DNA from: SHZI01 sp032122615 | Lineage (GTDB): Bacteria > Pseudomonadota > Gammaproteobacteria > Steroidobacterales > GCA-2729495 | DNA length: 8,821 nucleotides | NCBI GenBank assembly: GCA_032122615.1 | Contig: JAQBGF010000102.1 | Location: 1 to 8,821, forward strand | Reading direction: 5' to 3' | Shown here: in pieces, positions 1 to 6,194 of the stretch | Layout of the letters: every line of letters starts with the position of its first letter | Position numbering within the stretch: position 1 is the stretch's first letter | The notes under the pieces: model-generated | What the model was told of the DNA's origin: nothing | The model's input: only the letters and a program-made list of their open reading frames with translations | Databases searched by the model: none | Translations under genes and position numbers: made by a program

Positions 1-2
1 AC

Positions 3-47
3 CCCCGGCTCGTCACGGAGTCCGTTGAACCACTTCCGGCGCGATAA
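3..47 (+). CDS. Possible 3' end of an upstream gene, perhaps rlpA (SPOR domain tail)
   Basis: Frame 3 is open from the left edge to a TAA at 45-47 and reads PRLVTESVEPLPAR. The opening PRLVTE resembles the last strand of a SPOR peptidoglycan-binding domain, and rlpA, whose product ends in such a domain, is the usual gene just before dacA in gammaproteobacteria. Only 14 residues are visible, so this rests mainly on gene order. Frame 1 is also open, to a TGA at 106-108, and cannot be excluded; frame 2 stops at 26-28. Confidence 0.3.
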   Translation, partial: PRLVTESVEPLPAR

Positions 48-55
48 CCGCCGGA
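35..55. repeat. Inverted repeat (7-bp stem, 7-base loop) ahead of dacA
   Basis: TCCGGCG at 35-41 is the exact reverse complement of CGCCGGA at 49-55, with a 7-base loop between. The stem overlaps the stop codon of the possible upstream gene at 45-47. No run of T follows on either strand, so it is not a canonical intrinsic terminator. It could slow or protect the end of the upstream message, or be chance in GC-rich DNA. Confidence 0.4.
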
Positions 56-63
56 CTGCACGG

Positions 64-93
64 CCAGGCCTGGTGCGCTACCCGGGCCGGCCC
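64..93. repeat. Two 10-bp perfect palindromes in the dacA leader
   Basis: CCAGGCCTGG (64-73) and GGGCCGGCCC (84-93) are each perfect palindromes, separated by 10 bases, in the short non-coding stretch before dacA. They could be protein-binding sites, but both are built from GGCC cores that are common in GC-rich genomes. No convincing -35/-10 promoter pair was found in 48-126. Confidence 0.3.
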
Positions 94-111
94 GCGCCAA
101 TTTTCTGAATC

Positions 112-116
112 AGGAG
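112..116 (+). promoter_or_regulatory. Shine-Dalgarno sequence of dacA
   Basis: AGGAG at 112-116 lies 10 bases before the ATG at 127. It is the clearest ribosome-binding site in the window and fixes the dacA start. Confidence 0.7.
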
Positions 117-126
117 ATCAATTGTT

Positions 127-1281
127 ATGAGGCTACAGGTGCTTGCCCGGGTGTCAGTGCTATGGCTTGCAGCAGGTCTGCTGGTCAACGCCGTACACGC
201 CGCCGATCCAAACCAGATACCCGCACCGCCCGCGCTGAACGCCAAGGCCTATTTGCTTGTGGACCACCAGAGCGGCCGAATACTGGCGAGCCACAACGAG
301 AACGAGAGGCTAGATCCGGCCAGCATCACCAAACTGATGACGGCCTATGCCGTGTTCCGCAGCATCAGGGACGAGCGCATCGGCCTGGAGGATCCGGTCC
401 TGATCGGCGAGGCGGCATGGCGCACCGGCGGTTCCCGTTCTTTCGTCGACCTGGGCGACCGGGTGCCGCTCTCTGTCCTGCTGCAGGGGATGATCATCCA
501 GTCCGGCAATGATGCGAGCGTGGCGCTGGCCGAGCACGTATCCGGCAGCGAGTCGGCCTTTGCCGACCTGATGAACCTGTACACCAAAGAACTGGGTATG
601 ACCGATACCAACTATCGCAATTCCACTGGCCTGCCGGATCCCGAGCACTACACCACGGCGGCGGACATCCTTAAGGTTGCCAACGCCATTATTCGCGAAT
701 TTCCCGAGTACTACCGCTGGTACTCGCAGAAGGATTTCACCTGGAACTCGATCACCCAGAGCAACCGAAATGGGCTGCTCTGGCGGGACACAACCGTTGA
801 CGGGATGAAGACCGGCTTCACCGAAACGGCAGGATATTGCCTCGTGTCGTCCGCACTGCGGGACGAGATGCGCCTGGTCGCGGTGGTGCTGGGCACCGAC
901 AGCCCCAGAGCCCGCGAGTCCGAATCGCAAACCCTGCTTAATTACGGCTACCGGTTCTACGAAACGAAACTGCTGCTCCCGGCCGGCAAGGCACTCTCGG
1001 AGGCCCGCGTGTGGAAGGGCGACCAGGACACGGCGGGGATCGGCGTCAATCACGATATCTGGGTCACTGTACCGCGGGGAACCGGGGACGGGCTGAAGCC
1101 CGTCTTCACGCTTCCGGCTCAGCTCATCGCACCCCTTGATCCGACCGTTGAACTTGGCAGAGTCCGGGTCAGCCTGGCTGACCAGACGATTGCCGAGGCC
1201 GGTCTGTACCCCGTAGCCGCCGTGGCCGAGGGCTCGCTGTGGCAACAGACGCGCGACTCCGTCCTGCTCTGGTTCGAATGA
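127..1281 (+). CDS. dacA: D-alanyl-D-alanine carboxypeptidase (PBP5/6 type, peptidase family S11)
   Basis: This penicillin-binding protein removes the terminal D-alanine from peptidoglycan pentapeptides in the periplasm and so limits cross-linking. All three active-site motifs are present: SITK at 66-69 (nucleophile Ser66, general base Lys69), SGN at 126-128 and KTG at 228-230. The N-terminus is a Sec signal peptide with probable cleavage after VHA (residue 25). The catalytic domain covers roughly 30-270 and a PBP5 C-terminal beta domain about 278-365. The last 14 residues, rich in Trp, Leu and Phe, can form the amphipathic helix that anchors this family to the outer face of the inner membrane. 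The length of 384 residues is normal. The start is supported by AGGAG 10 bases upstream. The next gene, a D-amino-acid aminotransferase, starts 12 bases after the stop, suggesting co-transcription and a link through D-alanine. Family assignment is secure; whether it equals E. coli DacA, DacC or DacD cannot be resolved. Confidence 0.96.
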   Translation: MRLQVLARVSVLWLAAGLLVNAVHAADPNQIPAPPALNAKAYLLVDHQSGRILASHNENERLDPASITKLMTAYAVFRSIRDERIGLEDPVLIGEAAWRTGGSRSFVDLGDRVPLSVLLQGMIIQSGNDASVALAEHVSGSESAFADLMNLYTKELGMTDTNYRNSTGLPDPEHYTTAADILKVANAIIREFPEYYRWYSQKDFTWNSITQSNRNGLLWRDTTVDGMKTGFTETAGYCLVSSALRDEMRLVAVVLGTDSPRARESESQTLLNYGYRFYETKLLLPAGKALSEARVWKGDQDTAGIGVNHDIWVTVPRGTGDGLKPVFTLPAQLIAPLDPTVELGRVRVSLADQTIAEAGLYPVAAVAEGSLWQQTRDSVLLWFE

Positions 1282-1293
1282 GTTAGAGCCGCC

Positions 1294-2157
1294 ATGGCCG
1301 CACCGCTGCCGACCGCCTGGTTCAACGGCACGTACATGCCCATCGCCGAGGTGCGGATTTCCCCTCTGGACCGGGCCTTCCTGTACGGCGATGCGGTTTA
1401 CGAAGTCATCCCGGTGTTCGCCGGGCAATCCTTTCTGCTGGAACCGCACCTGACCCGGCTGGAACGCAGCCTTCGTGAACTTCGCATCCGCAGTCCGCAC
1501 AACCGGGCCGAGTGGGTCACGCTCATTGACGGCCTGATCAGGAAGAACGGTGGCGGCAACCTCGCGGTGTACCTGCAGGTCAGCCGGGGCGCGGACGTGG
1601 CGCGCGACCATGCCTTTCCCGGCGACCACGTGCCGCCGACCGTCTTCGGCATGGCAATGCCCATCAGCGAGCCGCATCCCGATCGCCACGGCATCCGCGC
1701 AATCACGCGGCAGGATCAGCGCTGGGGGCGCTGCGACATCAAATCCACGGCACTGCTGGCCAATATCCTGGCCCGGGAGGACGCAAGCGCCGCCGGTGCT
1801 GGCGAAGCCATCCTGCTGCGCAACGGTTTGCTGTCTGAGGGTTCGGCCAGCTCCGTAATCATTGTTGAAAAGAGTGCGTTGCTGCGGCCACCTGCGGGGC
1901 CCGAGGTGTTACCGGGCACAACCACCGACGCGGTGTTTGCACTTGCCCGGCAGTGCGGCCTGCGCTGTGGTGACGAGGAAATTTCCGAGAAGCGGCTGCG
2001 CGGGGCCGACGAGATCTGGGTCGCCGCAGCCACCCGCGGCATTGCGCCCGTCATCGAACTGGACGGGCTGCCGGTCGGCAATGGCTCGCCTGGTCCCGTC
2101 TGGCGGCAGGTAGCTGCCGCCTTCGAGGCCAGCAAGACGGGCGAACGCGCGCCTTGA
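1294..2157 (+). CDS. dat: D-amino-acid aminotransferase (class IV, PLP-dependent)
   Basis: This cytoplasmic fold-type IV PLP enzyme is predicted to transfer the amino group between D-alanine and 2-oxoglutarate, giving pyruvate and D-glutamate. Visible landmarks are GDAVYE (32-37), the PLP-binding lysine in RCDIKSTALL (Lys150), the glutamate in LSEGSASSV (Glu182) that contacts the pyridine nitrogen, and LPGTTTDAV (206-214) for the phosphate. YLQVSRG (93-99) followed by RDHAFP (104-109) matches the Arg/His carboxylate trap of D-alanine aminotransferases, favouring that activity over branched-chain aminotransferase (IlvE) or aminodeoxychorismate lyase (PabC). The length of 287 residues is typical. 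AGAG at 1285-1288 is a weak ribosome-binding site. It lies between dacA and the ybeD homologue, where E. coli has no gene, and its stop overlaps the next start by 4 bases. It may recycle D-alanine made by DacA or supply D-glutamate; that role is inferred. Confidence 0.88.
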   Translation: MAAPLPTAWFNGTYMPIAEVRISPLDRAFLYGDAVYEVIPVFAGQSFLLEPHLTRLERSLRELRIRSPHNRAEWVTLIDGLIRKNGGGNLAVYLQVSRGADVARDHAFPGDHVPPTVFGMAMPISEPHPDRHGIRAITRQDQRWGRCDIKSTALLANILAREDASAAGAGEAILLRNGLLSEGSASSVIIVEKSALLRPPAGPEVLPGTTTDAVFALARQCGLRCGDEEISEKRLRGADEIWVAAATRGIAPVIELDGLPVGNGSPGPVWRQVAAAFEASKTGERAP

Positions 2158-2417
2158 GCGACGACAGTCCACTCGAATTTCCCTGCAGCTTCCCGTTAAA
2201 GGTGATGGGCCACAATCGCCCGACCTTCGAACAATACGTGGTCGAGATCGTGCGCACGCACGCCGGTTCGCCCGCCATTGCCCACGTCACGACGCGACCG
2301 AGCCGCAATGCCCGTTATCTGGCTGTTACGGTCACGTTCACGGCCACCAGTCGCGCCCAGCTCGACGACATTTATCGTGCTCTAAGCGTCAGTGAACAGG
2401 TGCTGTTTCTCCTCTGA
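2154..2417 (+). CDS. ybeD: DUF493 / YbeD family protein, TTG start
   Basis: This 87-residue protein belongs to the YbeD/DUF493 family, small ACT-like alpha/beta domains of unresolved function nearly always found beside lipB. The family signature FPCSFPLKVMG is at 9-19, followed by a helix (about 24-37) and two strands containing VTTRPSRN (45-52) and YLAVTVTFTAT (55-65). The family's typical length and its position between the aminotransferase and lipB support the call. The start is TTG, which shares TTGA with the stop of the previous gene, a 4-base overlap implying translational coupling. No better start precedes the conserved FPCSF segment. A regulatory role near lipoate synthesis has been suggested for the family from gene context, but nothing in this sequence shows a catalytic site. 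Confidence 0.88.
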   Translation: MSDDSPLEFPCSFPLKVMGHNRPTFEQYVVEIVRTHAGSPAIAHVTTRPSRNARYLAVTVTFTATSRAQLDDIYRALSVSEQVLFLL

Positions 2418-2423
2418 CCGCCC

Positions 2424-3110
2424 ATGGCAATGCCCGACCCAAAGCCTGCAGTACCTCCCGTTGTGATCCGCCACCTGCCCGGACTGCGCGGGTACGAGGC
2501 CAGTGTCACTGCCATGCGCGACTTCACCGCCACGCGCGGCCCGGACACGCCCGACGAACTGTGGCTACTGCAGCACCCGCCCGTGTATACCTTTGGACTC
2601 AATACCAACCCCGACCATCTGCTGTCGGCCGGCACCATCCCGGTAGTGCAGACTGACCGGGGCGGCCAGGTGACCTACCACGGACCGGGTCAACTCGTGG
2701 CCTACGTGCTCGTGGACCTGCAGCGCGCCGGTCTGGGCATCCGTCAGCTGGTGTCGGCTCTCGAAGATGCCGTGATCACGCTGGCAGCAACGCACGGCAT
2801 CACCGCCACGGCCCGCCGGGAGGCGCCCGGCGTGTACGTTGCCGGCGCCAAACTTGCGAGTGTCGGGCTGCGCGTGCGGCGCGGTTGCACCTATCACGGT
2901 CTGGCGCTGAATGTGGCGGTGGACCTGGCGCCGTTCGCCGGCATCAATCCGTGCGGCTTTCCGGGGCTTGCGGTTACGTCTCTGGAGGCGCTCGGTGGGC
3001 CATCTGATCCCGGCGAGACCGGTGAGGCCTACGCAGCCGTCCTGCTGCCGTTGCTCGGCCTGACGCCCGGCGATACCACAGGCGCGCCGTCAACTCGGTC
3101 ACCTAAATAA
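2424..3110 (+). CDS. lipB: Octanoyl-[acyl-carrier-protein]:protein N-octanoyltransferase
   Basis: LipB moves octanoate from acyl carrier protein to a lysine of lipoyl domains (pyruvate and 2-oxoglutarate dehydrogenases, glycine cleavage H protein), the first step of lipoate synthesis in the cytoplasm. The motif RGGQVTYHGPGQ is at 79-90, the catalytic lysine is in GAKLASVG (Lys143), CTYHGLALNV (155-164) follows, and the acyl-thioester cysteine is in INPCGF (Cys177). The length of 228 residues is normal. The first ATG (2424) is 6 bases after the ybeD stop; a second ATG at 2430 would serve equally well, and neither has a clear ribosome-binding site, so translation may be coupled to ybeD. The radical-SAM partner gene lipA, commonly the next gene, does not follow: the opposite-strand operon ends 10 bases after this stop. 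Confidence 0.96.
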   Translation: MAMPDPKPAVPPVVIRHLPGLRGYEASVTAMRDFTATRGPDTPDELWLLQHPPVYTFGLNTNPDHLLSAGTIPVVQTDRGGQVTYHGPGQLVAYVLVDLQRAGLGIRQLVSALEDAVITLAATHGITATARREAPGVYVAGAKLASVGLRVRRGCTYHGLALNVAVDLAPFAGINPCGFPGLAVTSLEALGGPSDPGETGEAYAAVLLPLLGLTPGDTTGAPSTRSPK

Positions 3111-3120
3111 CGCTGACGCC

Positions 3121-4134
3121 TCAGACGTCTTTGAGCGCCGGCACGAGGTGCTCGCCGATCACGCGAATGGCGTCGGCCGGATCGTTATAGAGGCACAGCG
3201 CGATGCCCGTCGCGCCCGCCGCGCGCATCTCCCTGAAGCGTTCGATCTGGCTGTCGATCTCGTGGGCCGCACAGGCCGTGACGCCGCGCTCGACAATCTT
3301 GTCGACGAGCTCCCGGGGTGGGCCCGCGATATCTGAAGTCTTCCGGTAGGCGCGCACGAAAGCCGGGTAATGCCTGGCAACCACCGCGGCTTCCTCGGCA
3401 CTGACGACGTCATGGATATAGGGGGCCCAGATCGTGCCGCGCGCCATGAGGTACAGGCGGGCTTCGGCCATGGCCTCCTCGCGGGTCTCCTTGATGTGGC
3501 ACGCCCAGAAATTGATCAACGGGAATGTTGCTGCGTCGCCCGCTATTTCCTCGCGCACCGGGTCGATGATTGCGCGCGCCCAGCGCAGGCGCACGGGCGT
3601 GAAGTCGCTGGTCATGATGCCGTCGGCGTAACGCGCGGACATCCTGAGCATCTGCTCGCCGTTCGCGGCGCCGAAGACCGCCGGCGGCGGTGCCTTCGCC
3701 CAGCCCGTGTCGAGGCCGCGCACCTGGAACACCTCGCCCTCGTAGGCCATGCGCCCGCCGGACTTGGCGAGGCGCAGTATCTCGAGACACTCGCGCACGG
3801 TGCGTACCATGCGTTCCGGCTTCATGCCCATCGAATCGATCGTGCCGCCACCGCCGCCGACCGCGACCTGGGCGCGCCCGCCGGATATCTCATTCAGCGT
3901 CATCAGCAGCTTGGCCATCTGCATCGGATGCTCTTCATACGGGCTCAACGCGGTCGGCCCCATGCGCAAGCGCTGCGTGCCTTCGGCCAGTGGCACGAAA
4001 TTCACGAAGGGATCACGGCCATCCAGGTGATTGGACACCCACACGCCAGAAATTCCGTATCTCTCGGCCAGTCTGCCGAGTTCTGCCATCTCGGCGGCTG
4101 CAAGGTGCGGCTGAATAACGAGGTCGACTCTCAC
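3121..4134 (-). CDS. LLM-class (luciferase-like) flavin- or F420-dependent oxidoreductase
   Basis: The protein belongs to the bacterial luciferase-like TIM-barrel superfamily, whose members use FMNH2 or reduced F420 for oxygenation or hydride transfer. Numbered from the GTG start, typical features are the first strand and helix (RVDLVIQPH, then LAERYGISGVWVSNH at 22-36), HPMQMAKLLMTLNEISGGRAQV (69-90) leading into the glycine-rich VGGGGG (92-97), the helix RMVRTVRECLEILR (108-121), YEGEVFQV (131-138) and PAVFGAANG (151-159). It resembles the methylene-tetrahydromethanopterin reductase-like branch, but cofactor and substrate cannot be read from the sequence. I chose the GTG at 4134, giving 337 residues, because homology begins there, CAGG lies 10 bases upstream, and a longer reading to 4287 adds 51 unlike residues overlapping tctB. 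It sits 7 bases after tctB, last in the receptor-transporter operon, suggesting that it acts on the imported compound. Confidence 0.85.
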   Translation of the reverse strand: MRVDLVIQPHLAAAEMAELGRLAERYGISGVWVSNHLDGRDPFVNFVPLAEGTQRLRMGPTALSPYEEHPMQMAKLLMTLNEISGGRAQVAVGGGGGTIDSMGMKPERMVRTVRECLEILRLAKSGGRMAYEGEVFQVRGLDTGWAKAPPPAVFGAANGEQMLRMSARYADGIMTSDFTPVRLRWARAIIDPVREEIAGDAATFPLINFWACHIKETREEAMAEARLYLMARGTIWAPYIHDVVSAEEAAVVARHYPAFVRAYRKTSDIAGPPRELVDKIVERGVTACAAHEIDSQIERFREMRAAGATGIALCLYNDPADAIRVIGEHLVPALKDV

Positions 4135-4141
4135 GAGAGCA

Positions 4142-4645
4142 TTACCTGGCGAATTGCCAGAGCCAGCCGGGATAGAGGGTCGCCTGCAGGACGGTGCCAA
4201 ATACCAGGTGCACACACGCTGCCAGAGCCAGTGCGAATACACCGCTGCTCCGCCAGTTCTCACCCGCGTAAGCGCGCAGGAATGCAAATGCGAACAGCGC
4301 GCTGCCGGCGGTCATGCCGAGCAGCAGCAGCGCCAGGAGCGCTCCCCCGACCCACAGGATCGCTACGGCCTCGGTAATCGAGCCCACCCGCAGCAGCAGC
4401 GTCGCAGTGCCGGGCTTCAAGCCGGATGGAGGTGTCGATTGCGTATTTCTCATCCGTCCCCGCACGTCGAGGCCGAGCTGGATGACAATCAGCCCCAGCG
4501 TCACCGCCAGGACGCTACGCGGTATCCAGCCCGCAATTCGGCTTAAGGAGTACGAGTCCGCCAGCAGTCCCACGACCACCATCGCCAGGGCAAGCGTGAC
4601 CCCGCTACGCCGGGTGTGTCGCCAGAGGCCGGCCAGACCGCTCAC
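4142..4645 (-). CDS. tctB: Tripartite tricarboxylate transporter small membrane subunit (TctB family)
   Basis: TctB is the small, poorly conserved membrane subunit of the tripartite tricarboxylate transporter, which works with TctA in the inner membrane. The 167 residues contain hydrophobic segments at about 15-31, 39-58, 92-125 (long enough for two helices) and 134-154, giving the four to five helices expected, with a polar loop at about 61-85. Sequence motifs are weak, so the call leans on size, topology and its place directly after tctA. The start is GTG and shares GTGA with the tctA stop, a 4-base overlap that should couple the two and help keep subunit amounts matched. It follows tctA, whereas the classic tctCBA operon has it before tctA. 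Confidence 0.8.
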   Translation of the reverse strand: MSGLAGLWRHTRRSGVTLALAMVVVGLLADSYSLSRIAGWIPRSVLAVTLGLIVIQLGLDVRGRMRNTQSTPPSGLKPGTATLLLRVGSITEAVAILWVGGALLALLLLGMTAGSALFAFAFLRAYAGENWRSSGVFALALAACVHLVFGTVLQATLYPGWLWQFAR

Positions 4646-6168
4646 GACCGTAACCCGCGGCGCATGGCGCGGATCGCCCTGACTTTACGCAGCAGCAGCG
4701 GCAGAAACAGGTTGAACAGGATCAATACGAGCAGCAGCAGGACTACCGGCCTGGACCAGAAGTTGATCCGGCCAAGTTCCTGCAGGCGCAACGTCAGGTG
4801 GAGGTTGGTTTCAAGGAGCAGCGCGAGTGACATGGCAATCACGAGGGGCACCCGTGGCCAGTGGTGCCGCTTCATCAGGTAACCGAGTAAACCGAAAACC
4901 GCGGCACACACGGCGTCGGCTGCCAGTCCCCGGTACTGGATCGCGCCGATCATGGCCAGGGCCAGGATCACGGGGATCAGCCGCGAGGTCCGGATCGTGC
5001 CGAGCCTGGCCATCGGGTTCACGAGCGACAACCCCAACAGGGATGTGATCCAGTTTGAAAGAAACAGCGACCAGATCAACACGAACACAAGCGTAAGGTT
5101 TTCGTTCAGCAACTCACGGCCGGGACTGAGCCCGTGCAGCGTCAAAGCACCCAGGAGCATCGCCGTACCCGTCCCGCCGGGTATACCCAGCGCCAGTGTC
5201 GGCACAAGGGCGCCGCCGTCTTTCGCGTCGCTGGCGGCCTCCGGCGCCAAAAGGCCGCGAATGTCGCCGTGACCGAAACGCGACCGGTCCCGTGCGGTCT
5301 GGCTGGCGTGCCCGTACGCGACGAAGCCCGCCACTGAGCCGCCGATGCCCGGGATCGCGCCAATGACAATCCCGATGAGGGAGGAGCGGATGAACAGGCC
5401 GAAGTTCCGGAACACCGCCCGGATGCCCTCGAGGACGCTGCCGCTAAGGTCCTGCATTCGGCGCTGGCCGGAAAGCGTCTCGCGGCCGCTCACCATCAGG
5501 TCGATGATTTCCGCCAGTGCGAACAGGCCGAGCAGCACGGGCACCAGGCTGATGCCATCCTGCAGGTATTCCGTGCCGAAGGTGAATCGGGGTTCGGCCG
5601 TCCGCGGATCGTAGCCGATGAAGGCGAGTTGCAGCCCGAATCCCGCCGCAATCAGGCCTTTGATCAGCGAGTCGCCAGCCACGGCCGCCAGCGTCGTCAG
5701 GCCCCAGATCGCCAGCATCAGGTACTCCGGGGGGCCGAGGACCAACACCGCATCGCGCATGACTGGCAACATTGCAATCAGCACACCGATACCCAGGGTC
5801 GAGCCCAGGGCCGAAGCGGCCGCAGCGCAGCCGATCGCGGTCTTGGCCTGGCCCTGACGCGTCATGGGGTAGCCATCCAGCAGGGTCACGGCATTGGAGG
5901 CCTTGCCGGGAATGTTGAACAGGATCGCGGTCGCCGAGCCCATAAAGGTTGCGCCACCGACCAGAGCACCAAACACCAGCATGACCGGGAGCGGTTCCCA
6001 CGCGTAGGTCAGCGGTATGAGCAGTGCCATGAGAGTGGAACTGTTCAGGCCTGGTGCCGCGGAAAACAACATCGCGATCAACGTGGCCGCTAACGGGTAG
6101 AGGATGTACGGCCAGGAGAAAACCAGCCGGAGGCCCTCCAGCGCGGCGTCGATCATGACGGGGTCCAT
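4642..6168 (-). CDS. tctA: Tripartite tricarboxylate transporter large permease (TctA family)
   Basis: TctA is the large inner-membrane subunit that carries the substrate delivered by TctC, driven by an ion gradient. The two family signatures are present: APGLNSSTLMALLIPLTY (38-55) and its repeat-related counterpart GAIPGIGGSVAGFVAYG (270-286). Also seen are FNIPGKASNAVTLLDGYPM (84-102), APEAASDAKDGGALVPTLAL (308-327) and GIPGGTGTAMLLGAL (328-342). About ten to twelve hydrophobic helices span the protein and the C-terminus is basic (RKVRAIRAMRRGLR). The length of 508 residues is standard. The ATG at 6168 has GGAA at 6181-6178 as a modest ribosome-binding site; an in-frame ATG four codons later is an alternative. 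It begins 26 bases after tctC and overlaps tctB by 4 bases. The transported compound is not predictable from TctA. Confidence 0.94.
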   Translation of the reverse strand: MDPVMIDAALEGLRLVFSWPYILYPLAATLIAMLFSAAPGLNSSTLMALLIPLTYAWEPLPVMLVFGALVGGATFMGSATAILFNIPGKASNAVTLLDGYPMTRQGQAKTAIGCAAAASALGSTLGIGVLIAMLPVMRDAVLVLGPPEYLMLAIWGLTTLAAVAGDSLIKGLIAAGFGLQLAFIGYDPRTAEPRFTFGTEYLQDGISLVPVLLGLFALAEIIDLMVSGRETLSGQRRMQDLSGSVLEGIRAVFRNFGLFIRSSLIGIVIGAIPGIGGSVAGFVAYGHASQTARDRSRFGHGDIRGLLAPEAASDAKDGGALVPTLALGIPGGTGTAMLLGALTLHGLSPGRELLNENLTLVFVLIWSLFLSNWITSLLGLSLVNPMARLGTIRTSRLIPVILALAMIGAIQYRGLAADAVCAAVFGLLGYLMKRHHWPRVPLVIAMSLALLLETNLHLTLRLQELGRINFWSRPVVLLLLVLILFNLFLPLLLRKVRAIRAMRRGLRS

Positions 6169-6184
6169 ACTTCGTGTTTCCAGT

Positions 6185-6194
6185 CGCCCGGGCG
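6185..6194. repeat. 10-bp perfect palindrome between tctC and tctA
   Basis: CGCCCGGGCG is an exact palindrome placed directly after the tctC stop codon and 16 bases before the tctA start. As RNA it could form only a short stem, and no T run follows. It may be an RNA-processing or protein-binding element, or chance in GC-rich DNA. Confidence 0.3.

Noticed and set aside
48..126. Promoter for dacA
   Set aside because: No -35/-10 pair of acceptable match and spacing was found by eye; the AT-rich CAATTTTC near 97-104 alone is not enough.
310..1689. 459-codon open frame on the minus strand
   Set aside because: It lies antisense across dacA and the aminotransferase gene, both with full catalytic motifs, and its translation is compositionally odd with no recognisable domain. 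Long antisense frames are common in GC-rich coding DNA.
3115..3132. Possible terminator between the convergent genes (GACG, 7-base loop, CGTC, TTT)
   Set aside because: The stem is only 4 bp with three T residues, too weak to call an intrinsic terminator.
4135..4287. 51-residue N-terminal extension of the LLM protein
   Set aside because: It would overlap tctB by about 146 bases in another frame, and the extra residues (Trp-, Arg- and Ser-rich) do not look like this family. The GTG at 4134 fits the homology start and has CAGG upstream.
3370..4377. 335-codon open frame on the plus strand
   Set aside because: It is antisense to the LLM gene and tctB; its His/Arg/Ala-rich translation shows no family features.
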